This document shows, piece by piece, positions 1-7,958 of a stretch of 64,000 nt of DNA (the stretch's first letter is position 1; each line of letters opens with the position of its first letter). The position numbers and the translations under genes are program-made. Source of the DNA: UBA6168 sp041392505 (lineage in GTDB: Bacteria > Bacteroidota > Bacteroidia > Chitinophagales > Saprospiraceae); the NCBI GenBank assembly GCA_041392505.1, contig JAWKLX010000042.1, positions 14,061 to 78,060 of the forward strand, read 5' to 3'. The notes beneath the pieces were generated by a model that saw nothing but the letters and a program-made list of their open reading frames with translations, was not told the origin of the DNA and searched no databases.

Positions 1-573
1 ACCCTCGTAGACCTCGGCCACCACCTCCCCAACACCAATATCGAACAGATCGTCGCCACGCTGATGATGCGGGGCAAGCTCGGCGGTTTTCATTTCAACG
101 ACAGCAAATACGGAGACGACGACTTGACGGTGGGAAGCATCAAACCCTATCAGCTGTTCCTCATTTTTAATGAACTCATTGAGGATTTCGGATGTCGGAT
201 TTCGGATGTCGGTGGAGCCGCTACCGAAATCCGAAACCCCATATCCGACATCTCCTTCATGATCGATGCCAGCCATAATGTCAAAGACCCACTAGAGGAT
301 TTGATCCAGAGCCTTGAAGCTATTCGTACCGCGTATGCCCAAGCGTTGCTCATAGATAGCCAAGCACTGGAAAATGCCCGGGAAAATAACGACGCCACCC
401 AAGCTCAAGAGATTTTGCAGGATGCTTTTCGGACGGATGTGCGGCCCTTGCTGCGGGAAGCGAGGCTGCGGGGTGGGGGAGCACTCGCCCCGTTGGAGGT
501 TTACCGTCATTTGAATGTCCGTCAGGAGTTGATTAAGGAGCGAGGGAGGGTGACGATAGCGACAGGTTTGTGA
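1..573 (+). CDS. rhaI: L-rhamnose isomerase (RhaI type), C-terminal part
   Basis: This is the last 190 residues of a metal-dependent TIM-barrel sugar isomerase of the Pseudomonas-type L-rhamnose isomerase family (L-rhamnose to L-rhamnulose, cytoplasm). The frame runs in from the left edge, so the start is missing. Family blocks seen are VDLGHHLPNTNIEQIVATL, the metal/substrate loop GGFHFNDSKYGDDDLTVGS (residues about 28-46 of the fragment), MIDASHNVKDP and the C-terminal FRTDVRPLLREARL. Residues 62-84, between NELIE and SFMID, are encoded exactly by a 69-bp inverted-repeat unit in frame. A sugar kinase and a lactate-oxidase-like enzyme follow, which fits rhamnose use. The sequence alone cannot separate L-rhamnose from another aldose substrate. 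Confidence 0.9.
   Translation, partial: TLVDLGHHLPNTNIEQIVATLMMRGKLGGFHFNDSKYGDDDLTVGSIKPYQLFLIFNELIEDFGCRISDVGGAATEIRNPISDISFMIDASHNVKDPLEDLIQSLEAIRTAYAQALLIDSQALENARENNDATQAQEILQDAFRTDVRPLLREARLRGGGALAPLEVYRHLNVRQELIKERGRVTIATGL
184..252 (+). repeat. Iterated-word hairpin unit inserted in frame inside rhaI
   Basis: A 69-bp unit starts with GATTTCGG (184-191) and GATGTCGG (191-198) and ends with CCGACATC (245-252). The words GATTTCGG/GATGTCGG on the left recur as complements (CCGAAATCCGAAA, ATCCGACATC) on the right, forming an imperfect hairpin. The same words make up the intergenic units at 2505-3054 and 4215-4305. The unit is exactly 23 codons, so it adds residues 62-84 without shifting frame. 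It lies in a loop between conserved blocks of the isomerase. Confidence 0.8.
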
Positions 574-574
574 T

Positions 575-1156
575 TTTTTTTTGACGCTGATTTTTATGGT
601 TTTTATGAAGGATTATGTTTTTCTTGATGCTTATTTATGAAAGATGTCATTTTTCATGATTCAATCTAAAAACTATTATGAGCGACTACACTAATTACAA
701 ACACTCCGAAATTACTGGCCGAATTATCAAAGAGGCCTATTATGTCCACAATTATTTAGGCTTTGGATTTGTTGAATCCATTTATGAAAAATCGTTAGTG
801 ATAAGGTTGGAGAAGGCTGGTTTTTCTGTCGAAACCCAACAACCAATCAAGGTTTATTTTGAAGGAACATTGGTTGGGGATTTCAAAGCAGATTTAGTGG
901 TAAACGATTGCGTTATAGTCGAACTCAAAGCTGTTGAAGAGATACTCCCTAAACATGAAGTGCAGTTAGTGAATTATTTGAGGGCCACTGAAATAGAAGT
1001 TGGGCTTGTCATAAATTTTGGTGAAGAAATCAAATGCAAAAGAAAGGTCTTCAGTAATTCGAGGAAAATATCAGAAAACAGAATCCCTCATCAAAATCTG
1101 TAACCTTTGATTACATAATAAATCATAACCATCATAAAAATCAGCGTCAAAAAAAA
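575..1156 (+). mobile_element. Inverted-repeat unit carrying a GxxExxY gene
   Basis: A perfect 24-nt inverted repeat (arms 575-598 and 1133-1156, core GACGCTGATTTTTATG) bounds a 582-bp unit. The left arm begins one base after the rhaI stop codon, and the right arm ends on the A of the ATG of the next gene, so the unit fills the whole intergenic space. Inside the left arm the word TTTTATGA is repeated in imperfect copies (591-655). The only gene inside is the GxxExxY gene at 678-1103. No transposase, no obvious target duplication. Confidence 0.7.
678..1103 (+). CDS. GxxExxY family protein (PD-(D/E)xK-like)
   Basis: A 141-residue protein with the family signature G30-x-x-E33-x-x-Y36 (GFVESIY), followed by a nuclease-fold-like core with D72 and E82-L-K84 (KADLVVNDCVIVELKAVE). 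The family is common in multiple copies in Bacteroidota and Verrucomicrobia and its function is unknown; the PD-(D/E)xK resemblance suggests nucleic-acid binding or cleavage but activity is not shown. The gene lies alone inside an inverted-repeat unit between two genes of a sugar operon and reads in the operon direction. It is more AT-rich than rhaI. The start is the first ATG after the left arm. Confidence 0.85.
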   Translation: MSDYTNYKHSEITGRIIKEAYYVHNYLGFGFVESIYEKSLVIRLEKAGFSVETQQPIKVYFEGTLVGDFKADLVVNDCVIVELKAVEEILPKHEVQLVNYLRATEIEVGLVINFGEEIKCKRKVFSNSRKISENRIPHQNL

Positions 1157-2520
1157 TGCCTTGCACTGCTATTTTCGACATTGGAAAAACTAATAAAAAA
1201 TTCTTCCTTTTTGATGAAAATTACAAAGAGGTATTTAAAACGTATGCCTATTTCGATGAAATAAAAGATGCAGATGGATTCCCTTGCGATGATTTATTGG
1301 CAATAGAAAAGTGGATTAAAAGCACGCTAAAAAAAGCATTTAAAAATAACGATTTTAAAATAGGTGCGATTAATTTTTCCACTTACGGGGCGAGTTTTGT
1401 TCATGTAGATAAAAATGGAAAAACGCTCACGCCGCTGTACAATTATTTAAAACCATTTCCTAAAAAAATATTACAGTCGTTTTATAAAAAATATGGCTCT
1501 GAATTAATGATTGCCAAAGAAACAGCTTCTCCTCAATTGGGTATGTTGAATTCGGGCATGCAATTGTATTGGCTGAAATATGCCCATCCCGATATTTTTA
1601 AAAAAATACGCTGGTCGCTGCATTTTCCACAATATTTGAGCTATTTACTGACGGGCATCCCGTTGAGCGATTTTACGAGTATCGGCTGCCATACAGGACT
1701 GTGGGATTTTGTCCAAAACGACTATCATCGTTGGGTTTACGAAGAAGGGATAGACCGTATTTTGCCGCCAATTGTCAGTGCGTACACTTCTGTTAATACG
1801 AATATTTTTGATAAAAAAATAAAAACAGGAATTGGTGTTCACGACAGTTCTTCTGTGTTGGAACCTTATTTACGGGCAGATAAAAAACCATTTCTATTAA
1901 TTTCAACGGGCACTTGGAGCATTGCTTTAAATCCATTTAATAAAGAGATATTGTCGGAGGAAGAATTGAAAAATGATTGTTTGAATTATATGACCATTAA
2001 TGGTCAACCCGTTAAAGCGGCCCGCCTATTTTTGGGGAATGAATTTAATATTCAGTTAAATAATTTGGATAAATATTTTAACGAAAAAAAAGACGCTCAT
2101 TTGCAAATAAAATTTAGCGAAAAAATATTTTATAAATTAAATAAAAATTACCAACGATATTTTTCTTTTGATTCCATTCAATTGGAGCGGGAGCAGCCGA
2201 AGAAAAATAATTTAAATGGTTTTAAAAATTATGAGGAAGCCTATCACCAATTAATGATGGAGTTGGTGGAGATGCAAGAAGCCGCCGCCAAAAGGGCAAT
2301 CGGAAAAACGAAAATAAATAAGCTGTATATTGACGGCGGATTTGCCGACAACGATTTGTTTGTAAAAATGCTTTCCCGTCATTTCCCCAAAATAAAAATA
2401 CGGACAACCCAATCACCACTGGGTTCGGCATTGGGCGCAGCAATGGTTCTATCCGACGACGAAGTGCAGAAGAAATTTTTGAAGAAGCACTACGCGATGA
2501 AAAAGATTTCGGATTTGTGA
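1156..2520 (+). CDS. FGGY-family carbohydrate kinase (rhamnulokinase-like)
   Basis: A 454-residue sugar kinase of the FGGY/actin-like fold. It has the N-terminal phosphate-binding loop DIGKTNKKFF (residues 8-17), an internal STGTWSIALNPF block and a C-terminal YIDGGFADNDLFVKM nucleotide-binding block followed by SPLGSALGAAM. Its position after rhamnose isomerase suggests it phosphorylates L-rhamnulose; L-fuculose or another ketose is possible. The start ATG shares its A with the right arm of the upstream repeat unit, and the last codons (KKISDL, stop) lie in the left arm of the next unit, so both ends of this gene border repeats. The gene is markedly AT-rich compared with the enzymes after it. 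Confidence 0.82.
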   Translation: MPCTAIFDIGKTNKKFFLFDENYKEVFKTYAYFDEIKDADGFPCDDLLAIEKWIKSTLKKAFKNNDFKIGAINFSTYGASFVHVDKNGKTLTPLYNYLKPFPKKILQSFYKKYGSELMIAKETASPQLGMLNSGMQLYWLKYAHPDIFKKIRWSLHFPQYLSYLLTGIPLSDFTSIGCHTGLWDFVQNDYHRWVYEEGIDRILPPIVSAYTSVNTNIFDKKIKTGIGVHDSSSVLEPYLRADKKPFLLISTGTWSIALNPFNKEILSEEELKNDCLNYMTINGQPVKAARLFLGNEFNIQLNNLDKYFNEKKDAHLQIKFSEKIFYKLNKNYQRYFSFDSIQLEREQPKKNNLNGFKNYEEAYHQLMMELVEMQEAAAKRAIGKTKINKLYIDGGFADNDLFVKMLSRHFPKIKIRTTQSPLGSALGAAMVLSDDEVQKKFLKKHYAMKKISDL

Positions 2521-3054
2521 TTTCGGATTTCGGCAGGGGCACTCCCGAAATTCGAAATCTAAAGTCTAAATTCATCAATGACGGAAGACTGACTTATGTG
2601 TCGCCGAAATCCGAAATCGTAAATCCGAAATCAAGAATATGGACAAAAAAGAACTACAAGAGCGACTAAAAAGATTTGCCATTGTTGTTGTCCGTTTTGC
2701 AGAAGGTTTGCCTGATACGGTAGGTTTAAGAACGGTTAAAGGACAGATCGTTAGGAGTGGTTCTTCTTCGGCTGCCAATTACCGGGCAGCTTGTAGGGCC
2801 AAGTCAGACGCCGATTATATTTACAAAATGGGAATAGTCGAGGAGGAACTGGATGAGACCTTGTTTTGGCTGGAATTTACGGTAGGTATTGATGAAAAAT
2901 ACAGAGATACCGTCCGCCCTCTCTGGAAAGAGGGAGACGAGTTATTGGCGATCATTGTTCGCTCTATTATTACCAAAAAGAAAAAAAGGAAGTGATTTCA
3001 GGAGCATGATTTTGGCAGCGCCCCTCCGAAATCTGACATCCGAAATCCGACATC
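2505..3054 (+). mobile_element. Iterated GATTTCGG unit carrying a four-helix-bundle gene
   Basis: The left arm (2505-2533) is made of repeats of GATTTCGG and contains the stop codon of the sugar kinase. The right arm (3026-3054) is made of the complements CCGAAATC and CCGACATC and ends 5 bases before the start of the next gene. Further copies of the word lie at about 2545-2560 and 2602-2632. The arms pair imperfectly. The only gene inside is at 2639-2995. The whole intergenic space is occupied by the unit. Confidence 0.7.
2639..2995 (+). CDS. Four-helix-bundle protein (S23 / Avd-like)
   Basis: A 118-residue protein of the four-helix-bundle family whose founders are encoded by intervening sequences in bacterial 23S rRNA genes (S23/IVP); the Avd protein of diversity-generating retroelements belongs to the same fold family. 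Signatures are RSGSSSAANYRAACRAKS (residues 39-56) and EEELDETLFWLE (68-79). The molecular role of the free-standing members is unknown; basic, nucleic-acid-binding pentamers are known for Avd. The C-terminus is very basic (TKKKKRK). It is the first of three paralogues placed in this one operon. Confidence 0.88.
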   Translation: MDKKELQERLKRFAIVVVRFAEGLPDTVGLRTVKGQIVRSGSSSAANYRAACRAKSDADYIYKMGIVEEELDETLFWLEFTVGIDEKYRDTVRPLWKEGDELLAIIVRSIITKKKKRK

Positions 3055-3059
3055 AAAAA

Positions 3060-4211
3060 ATGGAACTCAACATCAACCCGAAATATCCCGACATTGATTT
3101 CTTGCGGGAAAAGGCCCGGCGGAACATCCCCCGTTTTGCTTTCGAATACATGGACGGCGGCTGCAATTCGGAAGTCAACCTCCGCCGCAATACCTCCGAC
3201 ATCCGAGAAGTGCAGCTGAAACCGTATTATTTGCGGGACTATGCGGGGATCTCCATGGAGACAGAATTGTTTGGGAAAAAATACAGTGCGCCCTTTGGCG
3301 TTGCGCCAATTGGACTCCAAGGGTTGATGTGGCCACGTGCTTCCGAGATTTTGGCGCAAGCCGCTTTCGAGCACAACATCCCTTACATTTTGAGTACTGT
3401 GGGTACGGCAAGCATAGAAAAAATAGCAGAGATCACCGAGGGCAATGCCTGGTTCCAACTCTATCACCCGACGGAAAATAAACTGCGGGATGATCTGATA
3501 AAAAGGTGCGCTGCAGCGGAACTTCCCGTCTTTGTGATTTTGAGCGATGTCCCAACCTTTGGTTACCGGGCGAAAGAAATCAAGAATGGCCTGGCCATCC
3601 CGCCCCGCATGACGCTGCGGAATATTTTGCAAATAATGGGTCGGCCCAATTGGGCGATCAGCACCTTGCTGGCCGGACAGCCAGAATTCAAAACCCTCAA
3701 GCCGTACCTCCCCGGCGGCATGAATTTGAAGCACCTTGGCCTGTTTATGAATAAAACTTTTACGGGCCGTTTGAACGAAGAAAAAATAAAACCCATCCGG
3801 GATCAATGGAAAGGCAAGCTCGTGCTGAAAGGTGTGGCCAGCGAAGAGGACGTGGAAAAAGCCATCGCGCTCGGCATCGACGGCATCATCGTTTCCAACC
3901 ACGGCGGTAGACAGTTGGACGCCGGGGAATCAACGATCAAACCACTCAGCCGGATTTCCCAAAAATACCAAGGGCAGATAAAAATCATGATGGACAGCGG
4001 TATCCGCACAGGGCCCGACATCGCCTGCTCGTTGGCGAGCGGGGCAGAGTTTACTTTTTTGGGCCGCTCGTTCATGTACGGGGTGTCGGCACTCGGCAAA
4101 GAGGGCGGCCACCACACTATTTCTATTTTGAAAAAACAATTGCAGCAGGTGATGGAGCAGGTGTGTTGCGAACGGGTAGAAGACCTGCCTAAGCATAGAG
4201 TTTTAATTTAA
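3060..4211 (+). CDS. FMN-dependent alpha-hydroxy-acid oxidase/dehydrogenase (LldD-like)
   Basis: A 383-residue TIM-barrel flavoprotein of the lactate dehydrogenase/glycolate oxidase family, which oxidises an L-2-hydroxy acid to the 2-oxo acid. It shows the early block PRFAFEYMDGG, substrate/FMN blocks APIGLQGLMWP and WFQLYHP, and the active-site signature SNHGGRQLD (residues 279-287, catalytic His 281), then MMDSGIRTGPDI and FLGRSFMYG. The ATG at 3060 is chosen because an upstream extension would run through the repeat unit and the four-helix gene. In a rhamnose operon it could oxidise L-lactate formed from lactaldehyde; that is inference. Confidence 0.88.
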   Translation: MELNINPKYPDIDFLREKARRNIPRFAFEYMDGGCNSEVNLRRNTSDIREVQLKPYYLRDYAGISMETELFGKKYSAPFGVAPIGLQGLMWPRASEILAQAAFEHNIPYILSTVGTASIEKIAEITEGNAWFQLYHPTENKLRDDLIKRCAAAELPVFVILSDVPTFGYRAKEIKNGLAIPPRMTLRNILQIMGRPNWAISTLLAGQPEFKTLKPYLPGGMNLKHLGLFMNKTFTGRLNEEKIKPIRDQWKGKLVLKGVASEEDVEKAIALGIDGIIVSNHGGRQLDAGESTIKPLSRISQKYQGQIKIMMDSGIRTGPDIACSLASGAEFTFLGRSFMYGVSALGKEGGHHTISILKKQLQQVMEQVCCERVEDLPKHRVLI

Positions 4212-4214
4212 ACA

Positions 4215-4305
4215 ATTTCGGATTTCGGAATTTCGGATTTCGGCACATTGCCCCTCCGAAATCCGAAACGTAAGTTCAACGAAGTTAAATCACATATCCG
4301 AAATC
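4215..4305 (+). repeat. Empty iterated GATTTCGG hairpin unit
   Basis: The space between two operon genes holds repeats of ATTTCGG/GATTTCGG (4215-4241) and, after a loop, the complements CCGAAATCCGAAA (4256-4268) and ATCCGAAATC (4296-4305). It begins 3 bases after the stop codon of the oxidase and ends 6 bases before the next ATG. It has the same words as the unit at 2505-3054 but no gene in the loop. Confidence 0.8.
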
Positions 4306-4311
4306 AAAACA

Positions 4312-5703
4312 ATGCAGGACGAAAAACAACTTTCACAAACCGAAGAATTTGAACGCGAACCCGTTCCCGCATCCGCACAAAAAGATTGGAAAAGCTTTCT
4401 GGGCATGTACGCCGGAGAGCACGCAGCGGGGACCGAATTTGTCATCGGGCCGCTCTTCCTCACCGCGGGTGTAAGTGCGTTTGACCTCATCATTGGATTG
4501 CTTTTGGGCAACCTGTTGGCAGTACTTTGCTGGCGTTTTCTGACGGCTGAGATCGCGGTGAAAAACCGCCTTACCCTGTACTATCAGTTGGAAAAAATAT
4601 GCGGCAAAAACCTCGTCGTATTTTACAACCTGGCCAACGGCATCCTCTTTTGCTTTCTCGCCGGGGCGATGATTACGGTTTCTGCCACTGCGGTTGGCAT
4701 CCCGTTCGACATGGAGATGCCGAAGCTAACGGACACCATGCCGAACAGCACCACTTGGGTGGTGATTGTGTTGGTCATCGGCGCCTTGATTTCGCTGATT
4801 GCGGCGAGGGGGTACAACACCGTCGCCAAGGCTGCCAATTGGATGGCACCCGTCATCGTGCTTGGCTTTTTGGCCAGTGGCATTGTAGCGCTCGGTCAAC
4901 TGGGTGTCGGCAGTTTCAGTGATTTTTGGAACATCTGGGGCGAAGGTAGCGAGCCCTTTCATGGGCAAATAAAATACACTTTCTGGCATGTCGTCATCTG
5001 GTCGTGGTTTTGCAATGCGGCCATGCACATCGGCATGTCCGACCTTTCCGTTTTCCGCTATGCCAAACGGGCAAGAGCCGGTTGGACAACGGCTGCCGGG
5101 ATGTATGTCGGGCACTATATGGCATGGATTGCGGCGGCGCTGCTGTATGCCGTTTATTTAAAATCACCGGAAGCACAAGCAGTTTTGAGCAGTGGCGGAG
5201 CACCCACTGTTGCACCGGGACCATTGGCCTATAATGCCCTCGGATTTTTCGGCATCATCGTCGTGATCTTGGCCGGTTGGACGACGGCCAACCCGACCAT
5301 CTACCGGGCAGGTTTGGCCTTTCAGGCGATCCTGCCCAAAACGTCCACTTTTTGGGTGACGATCCTCGCCGGGACAGTGGCGACCATTGCTGGCTTGTTC
5401 CCGGCGTTTGCCATGAAATTGCTTGATTTTGTGGCGTTGTATGGCTTCATTCTCGCACCCGTTGGGGCGATCATTGTCTTCGAACATTTCTTTGCCGAAC
5501 AGTGGGGAGTGGTAAAAAATTATGCGGTAAAAGCAGGGATCAGCTTCAATTTGGCAGTGTTGCTCGCTTGGGCAATTAGTTCGGTTGGCTTCTATTTCCT
5601 ATCGGTTTCACAAGGTATTTTCCTGTCGTTCTTGACCCTGCCGGCCTGGCTGACTTGTGGGTTGCTGTTTATTGTATTCAGCAAATGGATGCAACAGGTG
5701 TGA
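4312..5703 (+). CDS. NCS1-like permease (purine-cytosine permease family)
   Basis: A 463-residue integral inner-membrane protein with about 12 hydrophobic segments after a short charged N-terminus. The first membrane block MYAGEHAAGTEFVIGPLFL and the later WTTANPTIYRAGLAF block resemble nucleobase:cation symporter-1 type permeases. In this operon it probably imports a sugar, uronic acid or a breakdown product rather than a nucleobase, but the substrate cannot be read from sequence. It follows the empty repeat unit by 6 bases and is followed by a 282-base spacer before uxaC. Confidence 0.75.
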   Translation: MQDEKQLSQTEEFEREPVPASAQKDWKSFLGMYAGEHAAGTEFVIGPLFLTAGVSAFDLIIGLLLGNLLAVLCWRFLTAEIAVKNRLTLYYQLEKICGKNLVVFYNLANGILFCFLAGAMITVSATAVGIPFDMEMPKLTDTMPNSTTWVVIVLVIGALISLIAARGYNTVAKAANWMAPVIVLGFLASGIVALGQLGVGSFSDFWNIWGEGSEPFHGQIKYTFWHVVIWSWFCNAAMHIGMSDLSVFRYAKRARAGWTTAAGMYVGHYMAWIAAALLYAVYLKSPEAQAVLSSGGAPTVAPGPLAYNALGFFGIIVVILAGWTTANPTIYRAGLAFQAILPKTSTFWVTILAGTVATIAGLFPAFAMKLLDFVALYGFILAPVGAIIVFEHFFAEQWGVVKNYAVKAGISFNLAVLLAWAISSVGFYFLSVSQGIFLSFLTLPAWLTCGLLFIVFSKWMQQV

Positions 5704-5762
5704 GGTAGGGTGTTTGCAATGATGGTGATTTTTTTAATGGCGCAAATTGAAAATTAATCATC

Positions 5763-5791
5763 TGCTGCTCCGCGTTACATAAGTAAATTTA
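5763..5791 (+). repeat. Short interspersed repeat (TGCTGCTCCGCG family)
   Basis: The block starting TGCTGCTCCGCGTTACATAA in the 282-base spacer before uxaC closely matches 31535-31560 (TGCTGCCCCGCGTTATATAA), and its complement occurs at 31436-31446 and 45669-45681. No gene is involved. It looks like a small dispersed repeat; function unknown. Confidence 0.5.
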
Positions 5792-5985
5792 TGGCACAGC
5801 GAAATAAATGCAGCATGCAATAAATTTCTTCACATTTTCATTTGCGCAAGTGAGCCGGAAAATACCCTTCGCTAGTGGCCGTTGGCAAATGTGAAATCCA
5901 GCAAGTTATTTGGTGATTTATGAATACCGGAAACTTGCAAAATGCCGGAACATTGCTCCCGGTTGTAAAACTCAAAATCCAAATT

Positions 5986-7410
5986 ATGCAATCGAACGAA
6001 ACAGGCATCAAGCCATTCCTCAGCGACAATTTTTTGTTGGAAAACCGCACCGCCGAAATCCTCTACCACGAGTATGCGGCGAAGCAACCCATTATTGATT
6101 ACCACAACCACCTGTCGCCCGATGAATTGGCGGGCGACAAACAATTCGACAATATAACAGCGGTCTGGCTCAATGGCGACCACTATAAATGGCGGGCCAT
6201 GCGGACCATGGGCATTGCGGAGCGGTTCATCACCGGCGATGCGACGGATTTTGAAAAATTCCAAAAATGGGCGGAAGTGGTGCCGTTTACCATCCGCAAC
6301 CCATTGTTCCAATGGACGCATTTGGAACTGAAAAGATATTTTGGGATCAATGATTTGCTCACGCCCAATTCTGCGGAAAGCATTTACCAACAATGCAGCG
6401 AGTTGTTGAATACCCAGGCATATAGTACCCGCAACTTGTTGCGGAAAATGAATGTCGAAACCGTTTGCTCGACGGACGACCCGGTGGATGACCTGCGCTA
6501 CCACCAGCAAGTGAAAAAGGAGGGGATGGACATCCAACTGTTGCCTGCCTTCCGGCCGGACAAAGCTATTTTGATTGAAAAGGAAAGTTTCCAAAAATAC
6601 ATCCACCAGCTCGGCGAAGTGACCGGGACGGAGATCGTTTCCTTTGCGGATTTATTGAATGCCCTAAAAAGCAGGGCCGATTATTTCCATGAAAATGGTT
6701 GCCGTTTGTCCGACCATGGCTTGGAGCAGGTATATGCAGAGGATTTTAGTGATAAAGACGTGGATACGATTTTCAAAAAGCGGTTGCAAGTTGGTTTTGT
6801 GACCAACGAAGAAGCCCGGAAATTCATGTCCGCCATGCTCTATCACCTGGGTTGTATGTATGCGGAAAAAGGCTGGGTGCAGCAGTTTCATCTCGGTGCG
6901 CTCCGCAACAACAGTGTCCGCATGCTGCGCCAGCTTGGCCCCGATACTGGGTTCGACAGCATCGGTGACTGGGAACAGGCGGCGGCCTTGGCCAAATTCC
7001 TCAACCGCCTCGACACGGAGGACAAATTGGCGAAAACCATCCTCTACAACCTCAACCCCCGCGACAACGAAGTGATGGCCACCATGATCGGAAATTTCAA
7101 CGACGGATCGACCCGTGGCAAAATGCAGTTCGGTTCGGCCTGGTGGTTTCTCGACCAGAAAGACGGCATGGAAAAACAAATCAATGCCCTGTCGAACATG
7201 GGACTCCTCAGCTGCTTCATCGGCATGCTGACGGATAGCCGGAGCTTTTTGTCCTGCCCCCGGCATGAGTATTTCCGCAGGCTGCTCTGCAATTTGATCG
7301 GGCGGGATGTGCACAATGGGGAATTGCCGAATGATACGAAGTGGCTGGGCGGGATTGTGGAGGATATTTGCTATCGGAATGCGAAGAGGTATTTTGGGTT
7401 CAATGAGTGA
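5986..7410 (+). CDS. uxaC: Uronate isomerase
   Basis: A 474-residue enzyme that isomerises D-glucuronate to D-fructuronate and D-galacturonate to D-tagaturonate, the first step of hexuronate use. Family blocks: the N-terminal metal-binding IDYHNHLSPDEL (His 40 and His 42), NGDHYKWRAMRTMG, VCSTDDPVDDLRYH, the PAFRPDKA strand and the C-terminal GGIVEDICYRNAKRYFGF. The amidohydrolase fold and length are as expected. An in-frame extension to 5920 exists, but the ATG at 5986 gives the usual N-terminus. The last codons overlap the left arm of the next repeat unit. Uronate reductases and the dehydratase needed before KDG are not in the window. Confidence 0.93.
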   Translation: MQSNETGIKPFLSDNFLLENRTAEILYHEYAAKQPIIDYHNHLSPDELAGDKQFDNITAVWLNGDHYKWRAMRTMGIAERFITGDATDFEKFQKWAEVVPFTIRNPLFQWTHLELKRYFGINDLLTPNSAESIYQQCSELLNTQAYSTRNLLRKMNVETVCSTDDPVDDLRYHQQVKKEGMDIQLLPAFRPDKAILIEKESFQKYIHQLGEVTGTEIVSFADLLNALKSRADYFHENGCRLSDHGLEQVYAEDFSDKDVDTIFKKRLQVGFVTNEEARKFMSAMLYHLGCMYAEKGWVQQFHLGALRNNSVRMLRQLGPDTGFDSIGDWEQAAALAKFLNRLDTEDKLAKTILYNLNPRDNEVMATMIGNFNDGSTRGKMQFGSAWWFLDQKDGMEKQINALSNMGLLSCFIGMLTDSRSFLSCPRHEYFRRLLCNLIGRDVHNGELPNDTKWLGGIVEDICYRNAKRYFGFNE

Positions 7411-7955
7411 ATGAGGGAAGGACGGAATGAGAGAATTTTTACCGCCGTTCCCCTAACATTCACTCATTCCAAATTCATTCATTCATTCATTCATTGAATA
7501 ATACAACTACTATGAGCCAATTTTCCAGAGAAGACAAAGAGGATTTTATAAAAAAAATGAAAGACAGGACAAAGAAGTTTGCCATTGATGTCATTCATTT
7601 TTGCGATACGTTGCCACCAACGCAGGCTTCCCGAACAATTTCATTTCAGTTGATAAAATCTGCAACTTCAACTGGGGCAAATTATAGAGCTGCATGTAGG
7701 GGGCGATCAAAAGCCGAATTTTTTGCAAAAATCAGCATAACAGTCGAAGAAGCAGATGAGAGTGAATATTGGCTGGAAGTAATTGAAGGTTCAAATATCA
7801 AATGCGACCACATTGAGCTAAAGCGACTGCTAAACGAAATTGAAGAAATAATAAAAATAATTTCTACTGCCCGTAAAAACAGCGGTTTGAAATAGCTCGA
7901 ATTCATTCATTCATTCATTCATTCAAAATTCACTCATTCACTCATTCACTCATTG
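7401..7955 (+). mobile_element. Iterated CATTCACT/ATTC unit carrying a four-helix-bundle gene
   Basis: A perfect 15-nt inverted repeat, CAATGAGTGAATGAG (7401-7415) and its complement (7941-7955), bounds the space between uxaC and kdgK. The left arm contains the uxaC stop codon and the right arm ends 3 bases before the kdgK ATG. Runs of ATTC flank the gene on both sides (about 7473-7495 and 7901-7924), plus CACTCATT repeats at 7931-7953. The word is unrelated to that of the units at 575 and 2505, but the plan is the same. Confidence 0.7.
7512..7895 (+). CDS. Four-helix-bundle protein (S23 / Avd-like)
   Basis: A 127-residue paralogue of the protein at 2639-2995. Signatures: IKSATSTGANYRAACRGRS (residues 48-66) and VEEADESEYWLEV (78-90), with the KKFAIDVIHFCDTLP helix near the start. 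A TTG 18 bases upstream is in frame, but ATG at 7512 is preferred. The protein is divergent from the first copy, so recent duplication of one within the operon is unlikely. Function unknown; see the repeat unit around it. Confidence 0.88.
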   Translation: MSQFSREDKEDFIKKMKDRTKKFAIDVIHFCDTLPPTQASRTISFQLIKSATSTGANYRAACRGRSKAEFFAKISITVEEADESEYWLEVIEGSNIKCDHIELKRLLNEIEEIIKIISTARKNSGLK

Positions 7956-7958
7956 TTT

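Noticed and set aside
2970..3902. A 310-codon minus-strand open frame over the LldD-like gene
   Set aside because: Antisense to a conserved enzyme and running through the repeat unit; no recognisable domain.
4215..4305. The iterated hairpins considered as ordinary terminators
   Set aside because: Several lie between co-directional operon genes with the next start codon at the end of the right arm, lack U tracts, and one lies inside a reading frame. A terminator role remains possible for 19687-19777.
7473..7955. ATTC and CACTCATT repeats considered as a CRISPR array or microsatellite
   Set aside because: The repeat unit is 4-8 bases with no spacers; the arrangement as complementary arms around a gene fits the iterated-word units better.
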